DNA from: Brachypterus glaber
Taxonomy: Eukaryota > Arthropoda > Insecta > Coleoptera > Kateretidae
Assembly: GCA_958510825.1 (NCBI GenBank)
Contig: OY294047.1
Coordinates: 682,001-746,000, forward strand
Length of the DNA stretch: 64,000 nt
Reading direction: 5' to 3'
The translations under genes were made by a program, and so were the position numbers. Position 1 is the stretch's first letter, and every line of letters begins with the position of its first letter. Positions 52,623-64,000 of this stretch are shown piece by piece. Under the pieces are notes generated by a model. That model searched no databases and had not been told where the DNA came from. It saw only the letters and a program-made list of their open reading frames with translations.

Positions 52623-55214
52623 CTAGAGAAAAAAAAAAGAATTTATTTTGTGTGAGATAAAATGTTAAAAGTTTCGTGTAAAATCGCTTAAAATTGTCTT
52701 TAATTTTTGTATAAGTGAAAAATTTAGGGGTTTTAAGGGTTTGAAATCTTAAGCATACATACCAGATTTTAAAATGATCAAAAGATTCTAACCCGTGCCG
52801 AAAATCCGCCAAAGTGGCACTTAACACTAAAATTTACGAATTTCTACCATAGATTTTAAAATGTATCAAACCGGACTGAATTCATTTTTAGTTAATAATT
52901 ATTTATAATATTAAAATGATTTTACTAAAAAAAAACGAGCTAGACTTTTCAAAGTGGTTATTTAGAAGCTCTTATTTGGCGCTTAGATCGTTTTGTTTTA
53001 GTTAAATCATTTTAATTTTATAAATAAATATTATAATGCATTAAATATAAATACATTCAGTCGATCTGATACATTTTAAAATGTTTGTTTACCATTTGAC
53101 TCACATTTATGGTAAATTTTAGTCATAGGGGCAACTTTGACGGATTTTCTGCACGGGTTAGAATCTTTTGATCATATTAAAATTTGGCATATAATTTTGT
53201 ATGCTCAAAAGGATAAAAATAAGATTTCAAGCCCTTTAAATTTTTCTCATGTACAAAAATTACAGAAAATTTTCAACGATTTTTTAAGATTTATGGTTAA
53301 TTTTACGAATTTTAGGGACCCAATAGGACCCTTAGAGAAGTTTGATCACTCATATTTTCAGAATTTTCTAGTTACACTTAAATGAAAATTTTGAGAAGGT
53401 CCACCCTTTCAGGCAATATTTTTATTATTATAATTCTTGCAGCTTTACAGCAAAAGTATTATACGTTTACTTTGGATCCCGAAAAAAGAAATTTTTAGTC
53501 GTAAAAATGCTTTTTATAAACAACTTTTTAAACTGTCCATCTGCCCCGCCGTCCATCTGCCTGTTTGTCCGTCGGTCTGTTGTTTCAGGAGGGTTGTAGT
53601 TCCTTTAGGGTTCATTTTTCATATTTTTGGACCTAGAATCATCCCTTAAAATTTGGTACCCTATTTTTGTATCACCCTATATACCTAACGGCTTGTTTTT
53701 TTTTTAATTATATTTTTTAGGATATTCTAAACATTGATTTATCGAAAATTAGAGAAAAAAAATAAAAAAAAATCATAAAAAATGCTAAAAAACTTACCGT
53801 CGTGTTCTTTATGAGCTTCATTATTTTCTAACTCAATATTTGCCTTACTATCCTGCCCATATTCACTCTGCTTTTCAAATCCATACTTGTTTCCGTCTTT
53901 TTTGTGAAAACTGTCGAAATGTTTGTATCCGCCCGCGTGTTTGTCGTTTGACTTTTTGGTGTACCCGTGGGTGTCGTCGTCGTCGGCTTTGTCGTCTCCG
54001 TAGGTGTGTAAGAAGGCATTTACAGTATCTGGTACAAAAATTTAAAAATTAATTTACAAACAAAAAAAAAACAATATTAAAAAATAAAAAAAAATAAAAG
54101 GTATACCAAAAAATTAATGTGTTGCCAATAAAACAAAATTAAAGGAATCTGTGGTACAAATTTAAAGTATTTAGCTCAAAGCGATCTCGAGTTATAATTA
54201 ATCTGGACAATTATTGCGACAGACAGATTTATTTGTACCTAAATAAAATGCTGAGAAACATAAAAAATACTGCTGCTAAAAAATAATATCTTCCCCTATC
54301 AGTTTATGAAAAAACACAAAGTTTGCTGAAAATTTTTTTGTCAAAATTACGGTTTTCAAAAAAAATATATATATTTTGTTTGAAATAATAGGTTTTAGCC
54401 CACTCTGATTTACACGTTCTCGAGTTATCGTGCTCACAAACATTCCCAGACAGAAATATTTATAAAACGTCAATTTTTTTTACTAACGCAAGACTTTCCT
54501 TAAAGAAAATAAAAAACAATATTTTTTTATTTTTTTTTGAGAAAGGGAGCATTCAAGTATTACGTAACGCAAAATTTGGCCATTTTTGACCCCCCCCATG
54601 TAACGCGGCGTAACATTTTCGAGACCCCCCCCCCTATTTGTTACGTAACATTTTACAAAAAGTAAAAAAAAAATGAAAGGAAATTTTACTTTATGGTTTA
54701 AACCGGTTTTTAACCGGTTATTGCTTCCGTGTTTTAACCCAAAACCGGTCTGATGTAATTTCCGAAACCGGTTAACCGAAAACCGGTTATTGGCTATGGT
54801 TTTCCATCTCTAATTGTTTTTGTTTAGAGAATTTAGTTAACTGTTAACCACGCCGTGCACGGTTAACAGTTAACTAAATTCTTACACGCGTGTGCAATAA
54901 AATTTGAAAGGAATCCGTCTTTTTATTCCTAGATCATTGTTAAAAACGTGATCCAATAAACATTTTTTAAGTGTTACGTAACATTTTTATTGACACCCAC
55001 TCCCCTCTGTAACGCGACGTAACGTTTTCGAGGCCCTTTTTCTCGTGACCCCTAATATTTTACCTGGGCCTAAAATATCTTCAATATGTTCAGGAACCGT
55101 GGTTCTAGCTTTGCGATTTAAACTAACTAATCCATTATCGTATTCAACTACACTTGGATGACATTTGGCCACAGCTAACAACGTAAAACACAAAATACAC
55201 AATACTTTAAACAT
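52543..55214 (-). CDS. Small secreted His/Asp/Lys-rich protein (three exons)
   Basis: On the minus strand, exons 55214-55064, 54028-53798 and 52622-52543 join in phase 1 at both junctions and give 462 nt, 153 residues. Residues 1-18 form a clear signal peptide (MFKVLCILCFTLLAVAKC). The mature part is very polar. It has a DDDD run, HTYGDD and THGYTKK segments, a conserved-looking core GYKHFDSFHKKDGNKYGFE, then Gln/Asp/Glu-rich sequence ending in five Glu. Overlapping AATAAA signals follow the stop within about 15 nt (complement of 52530-52539). The signal peptide, phases and absence of stops make a real gene likely. Gly-Tyr-Lys-His and Lys-Tyr-Gly-Phe repeats recall insect cuticle or extracellular-matrix proteins, but I do not recognise a named family. 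Confidence 0.8.
53798..54028 (-). CDS. Secreted protein exon 2 (charged core)
   Basis: 77 codons between acceptor ttttgtaccag and donor gtaagt. Encodes the DDDD run and the KHFDSFHKKDGNKYGFEK core. Confidence 0.82.
54690..54795. repeat. AACCGGTT cluster
   Basis: Six or more AACCGG / CCGGTT motifs within about 100 nt, in both orientations, in the first intron of the secreted-protein gene. Confidence 0.6.
54829..54881. repeat. Perfect 21 bp stem hairpin
   Basis: GAATTTAGTTAACTGTTAAC then C pairs fully with 54861-54881 across an 11 nt loop. Confidence 0.8.
55064..55214 (-). CDS. Secreted protein exon 1 (signal peptide)
   Basis: ATG at 55214 downward, 50 codons plus one base, donor gtaaaa. Holds the signal peptide and the segment VEYDNGLVSLNRKARTTVPE. 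Confidence 0.8.
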
Positions 55215-55287
55215 ATCGACTTTCTTGTATAAAATAAAAAATATTTTTGCAAGTTTTTTACCGAAAAAAAAAATAAATTAAAAAAAA

Positions 55288-55330
55288 AGTTACTTTCCGA
55301 CCAGGATTCGAACCTGAGACCTTTTAATCT
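55288..55330 (-). repeat. tRNA 3'-half fragment or SINE head
   Basis: The minus strand reads GGTCTCAGGTTCGAATCCTG then GTCGG, a T-arm with B box. No matching 5' half is present, so this is not an intact tRNA gene. Confidence 0.45.
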
Positions 55331-56989
55331 CTACTTTGACTTATTTATTGTATAATAATTAATTTACAGACGCTAAACTTTATTCACTTCAAATTATATT
55401 TCACATAAAATATGTGACAAAATGTTTTATTGAAAATAATTTATTTTAAATGAATGTTGATCTTTATATATTTTTATTGGGTGCTTTGGTTGAATGCACA
55501 ATGTGGTATAATTGTTCATTATGGTGTAAGATAATTTGATATATTTGTATTATATAAATACCTATCTAATGGCAAAAAATATAATTGAATTCCATTTCTT
55601 TTACACTATAGCTAATGTATACGAATTGAGGTATGTCGGTTTAATTTTAATTAAATAATTTCATTATGTAGTAAGGGATCATTCACAAATTACGTACAAT
55701 TTTTTGGGGGGAGGGGTTATCGAAAATCTTCCAAGGGTGGATCAAATTTTAGCCATTTGAAAAAAGCAATAACTTACATGCCGCTCTGATGTAATGTCAT
55801 TTACTCGAAAAAATAAAATTGTTTTCCCGTGGGGTACAGATAACAATTTTCGAGAATTTCTCAATTTTCAAATAAAACTTTTCTGTGATGGATATTTATG
55901 CTGCTGCACGAACTCTATACATATTTAGTTACGGCACTTCAAATTAATCAGCAACTTCCTTCAAGTATCTGGATGATTTTATGATAAAATATTGATACCT
56001 CACTTCTAAAGTGCTGTGCCGAAATGGGTCTGATCAATAACGCGCGTTAATGCTTATCGAGTCACCATAGCGTCGAGAATGCACTTTTTAAATTAAAATT
56101 TTGATCCCTGTGATTGTGAAAATAAAATATCATATGATATTCTATTTTCGTTTGGACTTTTAGAACGTGGTGCATATAATATTTTTTCCACTATCTAAAG
56201 CTAACTCCAAATATCAGTTAAAAATGTAGTTTCAAATTTATTTTGAAAAAGCTGTCAGTTTAACAAGTAAGTTAAAAAAAGTGGTTGTCAGACAAGTATT
56301 TTGTAACGGTTACAGTGGGCGGTGAAAGTCGAGTTGCGCCCTCTGTAACCGCACCAAAGTACCTATGAATATTTATAATATATGAAACTTATAGAGAATT
56401 TTAATAGCTACAAGTTTGCTTATAACCACTTTTATCGTCCGATGAATAATTTGGCCGAAAAATGGAAATAAACAATTTCATCTCCAACATGGCTATTTTT
56501 TTTTTAATTTAAATTAACTCGCTTGTTATTAATATATTAAAAAAAACCATTCAAACAAAAAATGTTGGAAATCTTCTTCTTAACAAAATTGGTTATATGC
56601 ATTTTAACCGTAACATGCATATTAAGGAACACTCTTAAAATTCAAGATAGCGACAGCCCTTAGCCAAATCACCCGTTCTATTTTTAATATTTAAAATTAT
56701 GGCGAAGGCGCTAGCATTGTTTCTCATATTTTTTAATGAAACAAATTTCTATCTAAGAATTCGAATTCGAAACTACCATATAATAAAATGATCAGGAACA
56801 TTTAACATCGTAATCCCGAACGTCTTTTTTCAAATTTCGGGATGTCACAAATCCCAACTTGCGCTGTGAACATTCCTCTCACATCCATTCTGGATAGGTG
56901 GGCAGTATATATTCGGCACCGGCGCCCAACCAAACACCAGGTCCTTGCTGACGTCACCAGGATCAATACCTCACAGGATTGTAACAGTC

Positions 56990-58690
56990 CCTTCCTCGAG
57001 ATCGTGAAAATTGTTCGTCTTTAGTTATATGTAGTGTCTAATTTGATGAAGTTAAATAGCGCCCATGTGCGGGCTAGCCTTTAGAACGAGAAACAGCCCC
57101 TCTCAAAAAACCTCACTCCGTTGGGGCGACTGCTGTTTTGGAACGGCTTGAACTAGGAATATATTTTGTTAAAACGATTATATAAGTTGTTATTCCTAAG
57201 AAAATATAAGAGGTAAAGTTAACATTTTTATTAACATTTTTTTTATAATGCATTGTACTATTACACTTTTTTCCATCTAGGTAGTTAGCTATAATTACAA
57301 TTTTAACGTCAATAAATGTGGTTAACCTTAGGGTCATTAATATAATCGATGTTTAACTAAATTTCGTATGTATTGGTAAAATTCTTTCCTCCTATACTTA
57401 CATATTCAATAAACACCACCAATCAAAACACGCACTACCAATTTTTTTCTATATTTATCGGTCTTTTAAGAAATTGCCTAGGTTAAGGATATTTTACTAT
57501 TTACAGATCAAAAAAGATACAAAAATATGTAGAAGTTATAGTTATAGCAAAACTGAAAAGTCCTTTCCTCGAGAGTGTAAAACATTGTTTGTCTTTAGTT
57601 ATATTTAGTGTCTAATTTGATGAAATTAAATAGCGCCCATGTGTGGGCTAGCCTTTAGAACAAGAAACAGCCCTCTCAAAAAACCTCACTCCGTTGGGGC
57701 GACTGCTGTTTTGGAACGGCTTGAACTAGGAATATATTTTGTTAAAACGATTATATAATTTGTTATTCCTAAGAAAATAAAAGAGATAAAGTTAACATTT
57801 TTTATTAGCATTTTTTTATCATACATTGTAGGTACTATTACACTTTTTTCCTTATATATGCAATTTTAACGTCAATAAATGTGCTTAACCTTAAGGCCAT
57901 TAATATAATCGAAGGTTAACTAAATTTCGTATGTATTGGTAAAACTCTTTCCTCCTATACCTACATATTCAATAAACACCACTAATCAAAACTTTCACGC
58001 CCAGTTTTTTTCTATATTTATCGCTCTTTGAAGAAATTGCCTAGGTTAAGGATATTTTACTATTTACAGATTAAAAAATATAAAAAAAGATGTAGGAGTT
58101 ATAGCAAAACTGAACAGTCCTTTCCCCGGGAGCGTGAAAATTGTTCGTCTTTAGTTAGGGAACGTTCAAGTATTACGTAACGCAAATTTCAAAGTTTCTT
58201 TAACAAAACCAAACAATGTTTAATAAAAGAATAATTTTATGATACAAAAACGTAAATTATACTTTTAAACTAAGCTAAAAGTATAAAATATAGGCCAAAA
58301 GATTTTTTTTTGCGTGTTCGAATTTTGAAGTCGATATCTCAACTAGTTAAAAAGTTAAAAGGGCGTGGGGTGAATTTTGGACCGCGCTGTATATACATTT
58401 AACTAGTTGGCTAAAAATATCAATTTAATGTCAATGAAAGTGTTTAACCTTAAAGCTTTAAGCTCATTATTATAATCGATGGTAACTTTTCGTGTGTATA
58501 GGTAGAATCCTATTTTCTCTAAATATTTAATACGTGAAGCATTAATTAAAACCTCTAGAGCTCTGTCGCGCCCATTTTTTTTTCTATTTTTATAAACCTT
58601 TTTAAGAAAGTATAATCTGGACGAGTTTATAAAATATATTTTACTGTTCACAGATCATAAAAGATATAAAGTTTAGAAAATATAGAAAAA
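56990..58690 (+). repeat. 574 bp tandem duplication plus a third degraded unit
   Basis: GAAAAATTGTTCGTCTTTAG-like sequence, TAGCGCCCATGTG.GGGCTAGC and GTTGGGGCGACTGCTG recur at 57011 and 57585. A third unit starts at about 58120 and is interrupted at 58156 by a GGGAACGTTCAAGTATTACG repeat, then resumes at about 58410. No conserved ORF. Confidence 0.75.
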
Positions 58691-59745
58691 TTAAGGAATG
58701 GCTCAAAACTTAAGAACTTGTCAATTGGCAAGGCTTAGAAAGACTTAAAAATGTTTTTTTTATAATAAAATAAAAATAAAATAAAATAATTAACAGTTTC
58801 AGCTGTTTTTAGGTATAATTTTGTCACTTAAATAAAAAAATTTAGTTTTTAGTAAGACCCACGCACTCTTTATGTACGTATCGATTACAATCTCATACCT
58901 GCCTGGCGATTCTCTTCGAATAAAAAGCAGAATCAAGATTCGGAACTCTCTGATTTCTTCGTTACTTTCTTTTTTTATTGTTTTTGTCATTGTTTTGTTG
59001 TCAACTACTTTGCATGTCAATATTATAATAAAGGAACACATCTTCTTAAACATAACACAGCTGCTTAAACAAAACCTCAAAAATTACCGTTTCGGATCTT
59101 TATTGAAACACAATTGCCCTGCAATAATCGATGCTACTCAGCAGGCGCACAATTTTACAAGTTTTTATAGTGAAAAAGCACGAAACACGAACTGCGTTTT
59201 TGTGTACGCCATTACCAACTAGATACAGATACATTATATTTATACTCATCTTTTCGATATAACAGATGTACTGGCAGTGTCATCTGTGACACAAAGGACG
59301 AACTAACAAGTTTAAGAGGGGATGGCAATATTAGGAACATGGCAATACTTGGCTCTACCACCTTACATGCACTACTAAAAACAATTATATATTTTTAACT
59401 CCTTCCGCTCCACTGTATACAGTGTATACCTACACCTATCGGATAAAGTGGGAAGCAAAAAGAAACCTGTAACCCTATTTTTAATTTTTTTAGTGGTGTG
59501 TGATAATTGTCCAATTAGAAACAAAACAATTTAAAGTGTCCCACTTTTTTATGATAGAACTATATCCATATATGGATATTTTATTGGATAGCTATCCAAT
59601 TAAAAAAAAAAAATAGTGTCCTACTTTTTTCCGATAAAATCTTTTTAGGTACAAAATTTACCATAATATACAGAGTTGGAATTTTGTTTAAGGGAGCATT
59701 GTCTTTTAATGGTATTAAACTTCGTACTTTCGTTTTGAGCGTTGT

Positions 59746-60514
59746 CAGGGTTCCCACCAACCCTGGAAAACCTTGAAAACCTGGAAAACGAATAGAATTT
59801 AGATCCCCACCTGGAATACCTGGAATTTAACAGTTTTTCTTTAAAAACCCGTTTTTTACCTAGAATTTTGTAATAGCACCGGGAATTTAACATACGAAAA
59901 TATAATTTGTTCAAGAAAAATTAAAACACTAGGCACAAAAATTAAAGGATATAAAAGAAACAAACTCCACGGTCTTCAATATTTTTTTCTTTGTGATTTT
60001 GTTTGAAAGCTCATTTGGCTTGATTCTTCTTCTTCTTTTTTTTGAGCGCTAAAGAAGTTTTGTGCGATTTTTTTATGCTGAGTTATCGGCGTTAAAAGCA
60101 AAAATGACAGTTTTAAATTTGATAATTATTCGGGAACTAATGACCGTACAGAAGATTGGTTCTGAAAACTACAAAGTATCCTCTATAACTCTGTGGCGTT
60201 AAACTTTTTAGCAATTAGTGTAATACATATTACAATGGACTTTGAGATATTTGGGAAATGCAATAAGATTTCTAAACATTTTCGCCTGCGGCGCTGAGCA
60301 TAATAAGTTATGTTTTAAGATGTTTCACCTACTTATGTGAAGTTTTATAAAAATAATTAGCTTAATTACCCGAAATGGCTTTTTTTTTGTTTAAAAATAA
60401 TACTAAATATTATATACTAAAACTATTTTACTATACCTGGAACATTAATCATTTTTACCTGGAAAACCTGGAAAATACCTGGAATTTTAATGTCAATGTT
60501 TGGTGGGAACCCTG
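59746..60514. mobile_element. 769 bp element with CAGGGTTCCCACCAA ends
   Basis: Inverted ends CAGGGTTCCCACCAA and TTGGTGGGAACCCTG, flanked by GTTGT on both sides (59741-59745 and 60515-60519). The inner sequence is rich in CTGGAAAACC. The CAGGG start resembles hAT termini, but the direct repeat is 5 bp, not 8. Confidence 0.7.
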
Positions 60515-60752
60515 GTTGTAGGAGCCCGCATATCTATGATTTTTATTATTTTTTCTGCGCAATATTTTAAAGTGTACACTTTTTCGAAAGAAACGTATTT
60601 CAATAGTAAATTTTTACTGTTCAAGATAAATAAATTAAAAAAAATATGCGATAATTGTTTTGAGTAGTGTATGTATACACAAGTTATAAAGATAAAAAAA
60701 CTGTCAATTGGCATGTTTCGAGGCGTGAAAAGGTCAAATCTCTCGAGAGTCT

Positions 60753-60797
60753 TGAAAATAAAGACTTCGGGACGTTGAAAATAAAGACTTCGGGACG
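60753..60797 (+). repeat. Two tandem 23 nt units
   Basis: TTGAAAATAAAGACTTCGGG then ACG occurs twice in a row. Confidence 0.8.
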
Positions 60798-61970
60798 GGG
60801 CAATAAGTTAATCGTCGAGACTCTCAATAGACGGGAAAATAACTTAATTGTCGAGAAATTGTCATGACAAGATTAACCTATTTGTTATCTTGAAAATCGA
60901 GACTCGAATCGAGAAGTTCCGTTTGGAGGAAGTTGGTAAAAAAGTGGGGGAATTGGGGGAGGAAAGAGTAAGGAATGGCGGGGGAAGAAGAAAAGTTTCC
61001 CAAATGATCAATCCCTAAAATACACCATTAAAAAGGGCGTCACTTAAATAACTCAATTTGGAAAAAAAATGGACTTATATTGTTTCTCAAATAAACTATA
61101 AATCTATTAATCCATCATCCAACTAAAATGTTTTAATGTAGGATGCTGAATCCTGTACTCAGCAACTTTATTTTTCTATACAGCCCACATATGTTTATCA
61201 AAACGTTACAACCTTGGCCTACTATTAAATCTCGTACTCTAACTGCACATAGTTTTCCCTAGGGAAAATTTTCTACGAAACAGGCTTATATTTCTTTTCT
61301 CAAATTCTACGTAATATGTCTTCATTTGTTACTTTATCTGTCGATTTTGTTATACCCTTCACAGCACGCTGTGTAGGAAGAGTATTATACGAGAGTTTTT
61401 AAATTTCAAAATACTCAAAAATTACGCAGCTCTACAAAATAAAACACATTCCAAAGTGCCCGGGTTTTGTCTACGTCTACCTAATGCCTATATATAGTAA
61501 CTATAGTCACTAGCCAGATAACTAAAAGTTTTCTACTATACACCATTTTCGAGATAATCGTTCCCAAACTTGTTAAAATACACAAATTAATTATAATAAA
61601 CAAAAGCTTTAAGAAATAAAATTTCCAATATATCATATTTTAAATATATTATCCTGGACCCTCCTCACCCATGGGCGTGACATAATTTTGGGATATCCCC
61701 TAGATCATATTTTTATACAGAAATATTTTTTATCGAATTCTGAGCAACTTTCATTTTTGTCCATCTGTCCGTCCATCAAAAATTTTTCGTAAATACTCGA
61801 TAATTTTCGAACGGAATATTCAATCAATATGAAAATTTCAGAAAATTTAAGTAAGAGCCTTATGGTTTTTAAAACAAATCTGGTCAAAAATAAATGAATT
61901 TTTATAAGGAAAAAATATGAATAATAGAAGAATAAAAACTTTTCGCAAAAAAATTAACCGACTTCTGTGT

Positions 61971-62122
61971 CTCTAAAAAGTAAAAAATAAAAAATAGTTA
62001 AATCGGTGCCAATTTCACCATTCCCTAAATTTATTACTAGCAATTGAGTTTTCATTATTTTGTTATTGTTTGCTGGGAAATTGGCACCGACTTAAGTAGT
62101 TTTTATTTTTTACTTTTTAGAG
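61971..62122. repeat. 150 bp imperfect foldback
   Basis: CTCTAAAAAGTAAAAAATAA and a GGTGCCAATTTC block face their complements across about 70 nt. Confidence 0.65.
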
Positions 62123-63090
62123 AAACATAACTTGCAGATTTGTAACGTCATCTAAGCTAAATTATAATTGTTCTTCCATTTCGGCAAGCTGCTGACGTCA
62201 CAACGCGCTAACAACATTATCTTAAAGATACATTTCTAAAATAGAAAAGTAATATTTTTATTTCAGCGCCCAATAGTCCAACCAACCTTATTTTAAACGA
62301 AATACTAAAGAAAATCTTGTTAAACTTTAAGTGTTAAGTAATAATCAAATAAGGCCTTTTGGTAAAATGAAAGAATTTATCATTTTCTCTTGATATTTTA
62401 ATATTACAGGTCCAGCGATTCAAGTTTAGCGGCATTTAAAATATTTTCAATGTGCCGCAATATTTGAGTGACCCCTTAATCAAGTTATCTGGCTTATCCG
62501 AGTTATAAGATACTTCTCTAAAAATTTGGTGGTTGGTAGTAGAACCAAATTAAGCCGTTTTTAAGTGAAATTCCGTTAAAATGATTAGATTTATCTTAAT
62601 TATCCGGCTTAATCGACAATATCCGAGCGTCAAATTAAAACGGGACCACCTCATGAATGCCCTCTTTAAGTTGCAAGAAGTTTCATCAAATTCCGTTCAT
62701 TCATTCCAAAGTTATGCGGGAACAAACATCAAAAAAAGAACAAAGTCACACGTCGAATTGATAACCTTCTCGTTTTTGGAAGTCGGTTAAAAAGTCTAAA
62801 CTTGTAATAGAATATACTCATTTACTTGTTATACCAACTAAAAAAAAAATACATTGAAAACGCAATATACTGTACACTGTAAAAAGTATACTATAAAATT
62901 CGAAGCATTACATATCTTCAGGGCTTGTTCTCCAGATTCTTTCGTAGAATCACATTTCAAAAGATTGATTCTTTTTCGCAGTTCTATGAATCTGGCAGAC
63001 TCAAGCCTTACTCCAAAAGCTCTCTAAAAGCTTTTTGATACTTCTTAAGTTTATTTATGGAAAGCAAATTAATTTCACAAATAAGTTTCA

Positions 63091-63603
63091 TACAGACAGG
63101 TCCAGCCAACGGTGTACAAGAAATTCGCGGATGAAATTGCGTTAAGTGAAATTTTTGCGCGAGGCACATAGATTTTGTTAAATATTGAATTCGTCTTAAG
63201 CGACTTGCAAAACCCCAATGTACCAAATGTTATCACTGATAACATTGATAACTTATCAGGTTAATTAAAAAATGTAAATACATGTGATTCTAGTACTTTA
63301 ATTGAAAAAATATAAGTAGGTAAGTAGGGGTTGCTTCTAAGGGGGGAGACAGATTTTTTATAATATTAAATTCGTTTTCAGAGAGACAAAAAATCCCTGA
63401 TTCCAATTTTTTTCAGGTTACATAAAAAATATATGGGGTGGTTATACCCCATTAAGGGGTACGGATAGATTTTTTTTTAAATATCAAATTCATTTTTAGC
63501 GAGTCTCAAAACCCCTAAATACCATTTTTTGTGGATATTAAACAAACTGTACTAATTTTAACAACTTATCCTTCTTGTACACCGTTGCCTGGACCTGTCT
63601 GTA
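63091..63603. mobile_element. 513 bp TA-flanked MITE
   Basis: Inverted ends TACAGACAGGTCCAGCCAAC then GGTGTACAAGAA, and the counterpart at the right. TA at both borders. No transposase. Confidence 0.8.
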
Positions 63604-63911
63604 GAGACTAATTAATTTTACATTAAACTATATATATAGTTTATGCCTTATTGTTTAAGTGCTTATCGTTTTATAATTGATTTTCGTTATAAAAGTTACC
63701 TACTTTACTCTAGGAAAAATTAATTTTTGTTGTTGTTGCTTTTTTCACATTTCTCGACGTTTTATTTAAAAGAGATGATACCGCGAAAAAAAAATCCATT
63801 AACCTATTTTTCGATCATCGTACCGAGTGATATTGGTAGACTGGACAGTTGCTGCAAAGTTCTAGAAATAGAAATAAACAAATCATTCTAATAACTTTTG
63901 GTACTGTCCAG

Positions 63912-64000
63912 CAGCCCGAAACAGTGCAGTCTACAGAAAAAAACTATTCCTTAAACCAAGGAGACGTGTCTTTTGATATGTTCAAAGCCATATTCTCTTG
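63912..64000 (+). CDS. Possible exon of a further gene, cut by the window edge
   Basis: After an acceptor-like tggtactgtccag the frame reads QPETVQSTEKNYSLNQGDVS then FDMFKAIFS to the last base, with no stop and protein-like composition unlike the surrounding AT-rich sequence. I do not recognise it. It could be an internal exon of a gene continuing to the right. Confidence 0.4.

Noticed and set aside
53828..54019. Minus-strand Thr/Pro-rich ORF (MPSYTPTETTKPTTT)
   Set aside because: A shifted frame of secreted-protein exon 2; the exon frame has matching phases on both sides.
56842..57024. 60-residue ORF MSQIPTCAVNIPLTS
   Set aside because: Composition is more protein-like than its surroundings, but it runs into the 574 bp tandem repeat and has no homology I can name.
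58872..59222. 116-residue ORF with a hydrophobic stretch
   Set aside because: AT-rich, no recognisable domain, and no splice or promoter support.
1..64000. CRISPR arrays, bacterial operons or ribosome binding sites
   Set aside because: The introns, SINEs and LINE show this is animal nuclear DNA; no regularly spaced direct repeats were seen.

Overview
The window looks like AT-rich nuclear DNA from an insect. Introns are long and AT-rich with GT..AG borders, a non-LTR retrotransposon carries intact open reading frames, tRNA-derived SINEs are present, and there are dozens of short inverted-repeat transposons. A beetle is possible but the order cannot be settled from the sequence alone. Most single-frame ORFs here are chance ORFs inside repeats. 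I rebuilt the real genes by joining exons whose splice phases agree.

Four protein-coding genes are supported. (1) On the + strand at 6524-11439 lie the last three exons of a multi-domain thioredoxin-fold membrane protein; its 5' part lies upstream or was not recognised. (2) On the + strand at 27653-39511 is a complete six-exon alpha-carbonic anhydrase of 291 residues. All zinc ligands are present, but Val replaces the usual proton-shuttle His. (3) On the + strand at 41430-49637 is a complete four-exon Integrator complex subunit 3 gene (IntS3, 1032 residues). (4) On the - strand at 52543-55214 is a three-exon gene for a small secreted, charged, His/Asp/Lys-rich protein of 153 residues. A possible exon of a fifth gene runs off the right edge at 63912-64000.

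The rest is mobile-element sequence. A full-length CR1/L2-like LINE with two intact ORFs (14872-19403) sits inside a second structure that has imperfect inverted ends (14482-19860). There are five copies of a ~400 bp two-hairpin MITE. Other elements include a PIF/Harbinger-like MITE whose TTA target duplication is confirmed by an empty paralogous site, several TA-flanked foldback elements, two SINE copies, a ~690 bp family ending in a hairpin, and a 574 bp tandem duplication. Several elements are nested.

The most unusual signal is a set of long terminal hairpins (676-862, 7266-7364, 24200-24336, 28496-28633, 38650-39040, 48946-49084, and internal hairpins at 10589-10643 and 49403-49457). Their stems do not resemble each other in sequence, yet they are interrupted at regular places by the same symmetric defect, a GA dinucleotide facing another GA (tandem G.A mispairs, often with T.G or C-G on one side and G-C on the other). 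Several sit just outside one end of an inverted-repeat element, and two have been used as insertion sites by other elements. This suggests an undescribed class of elements with structured, mismatch-bearing hairpin ends.
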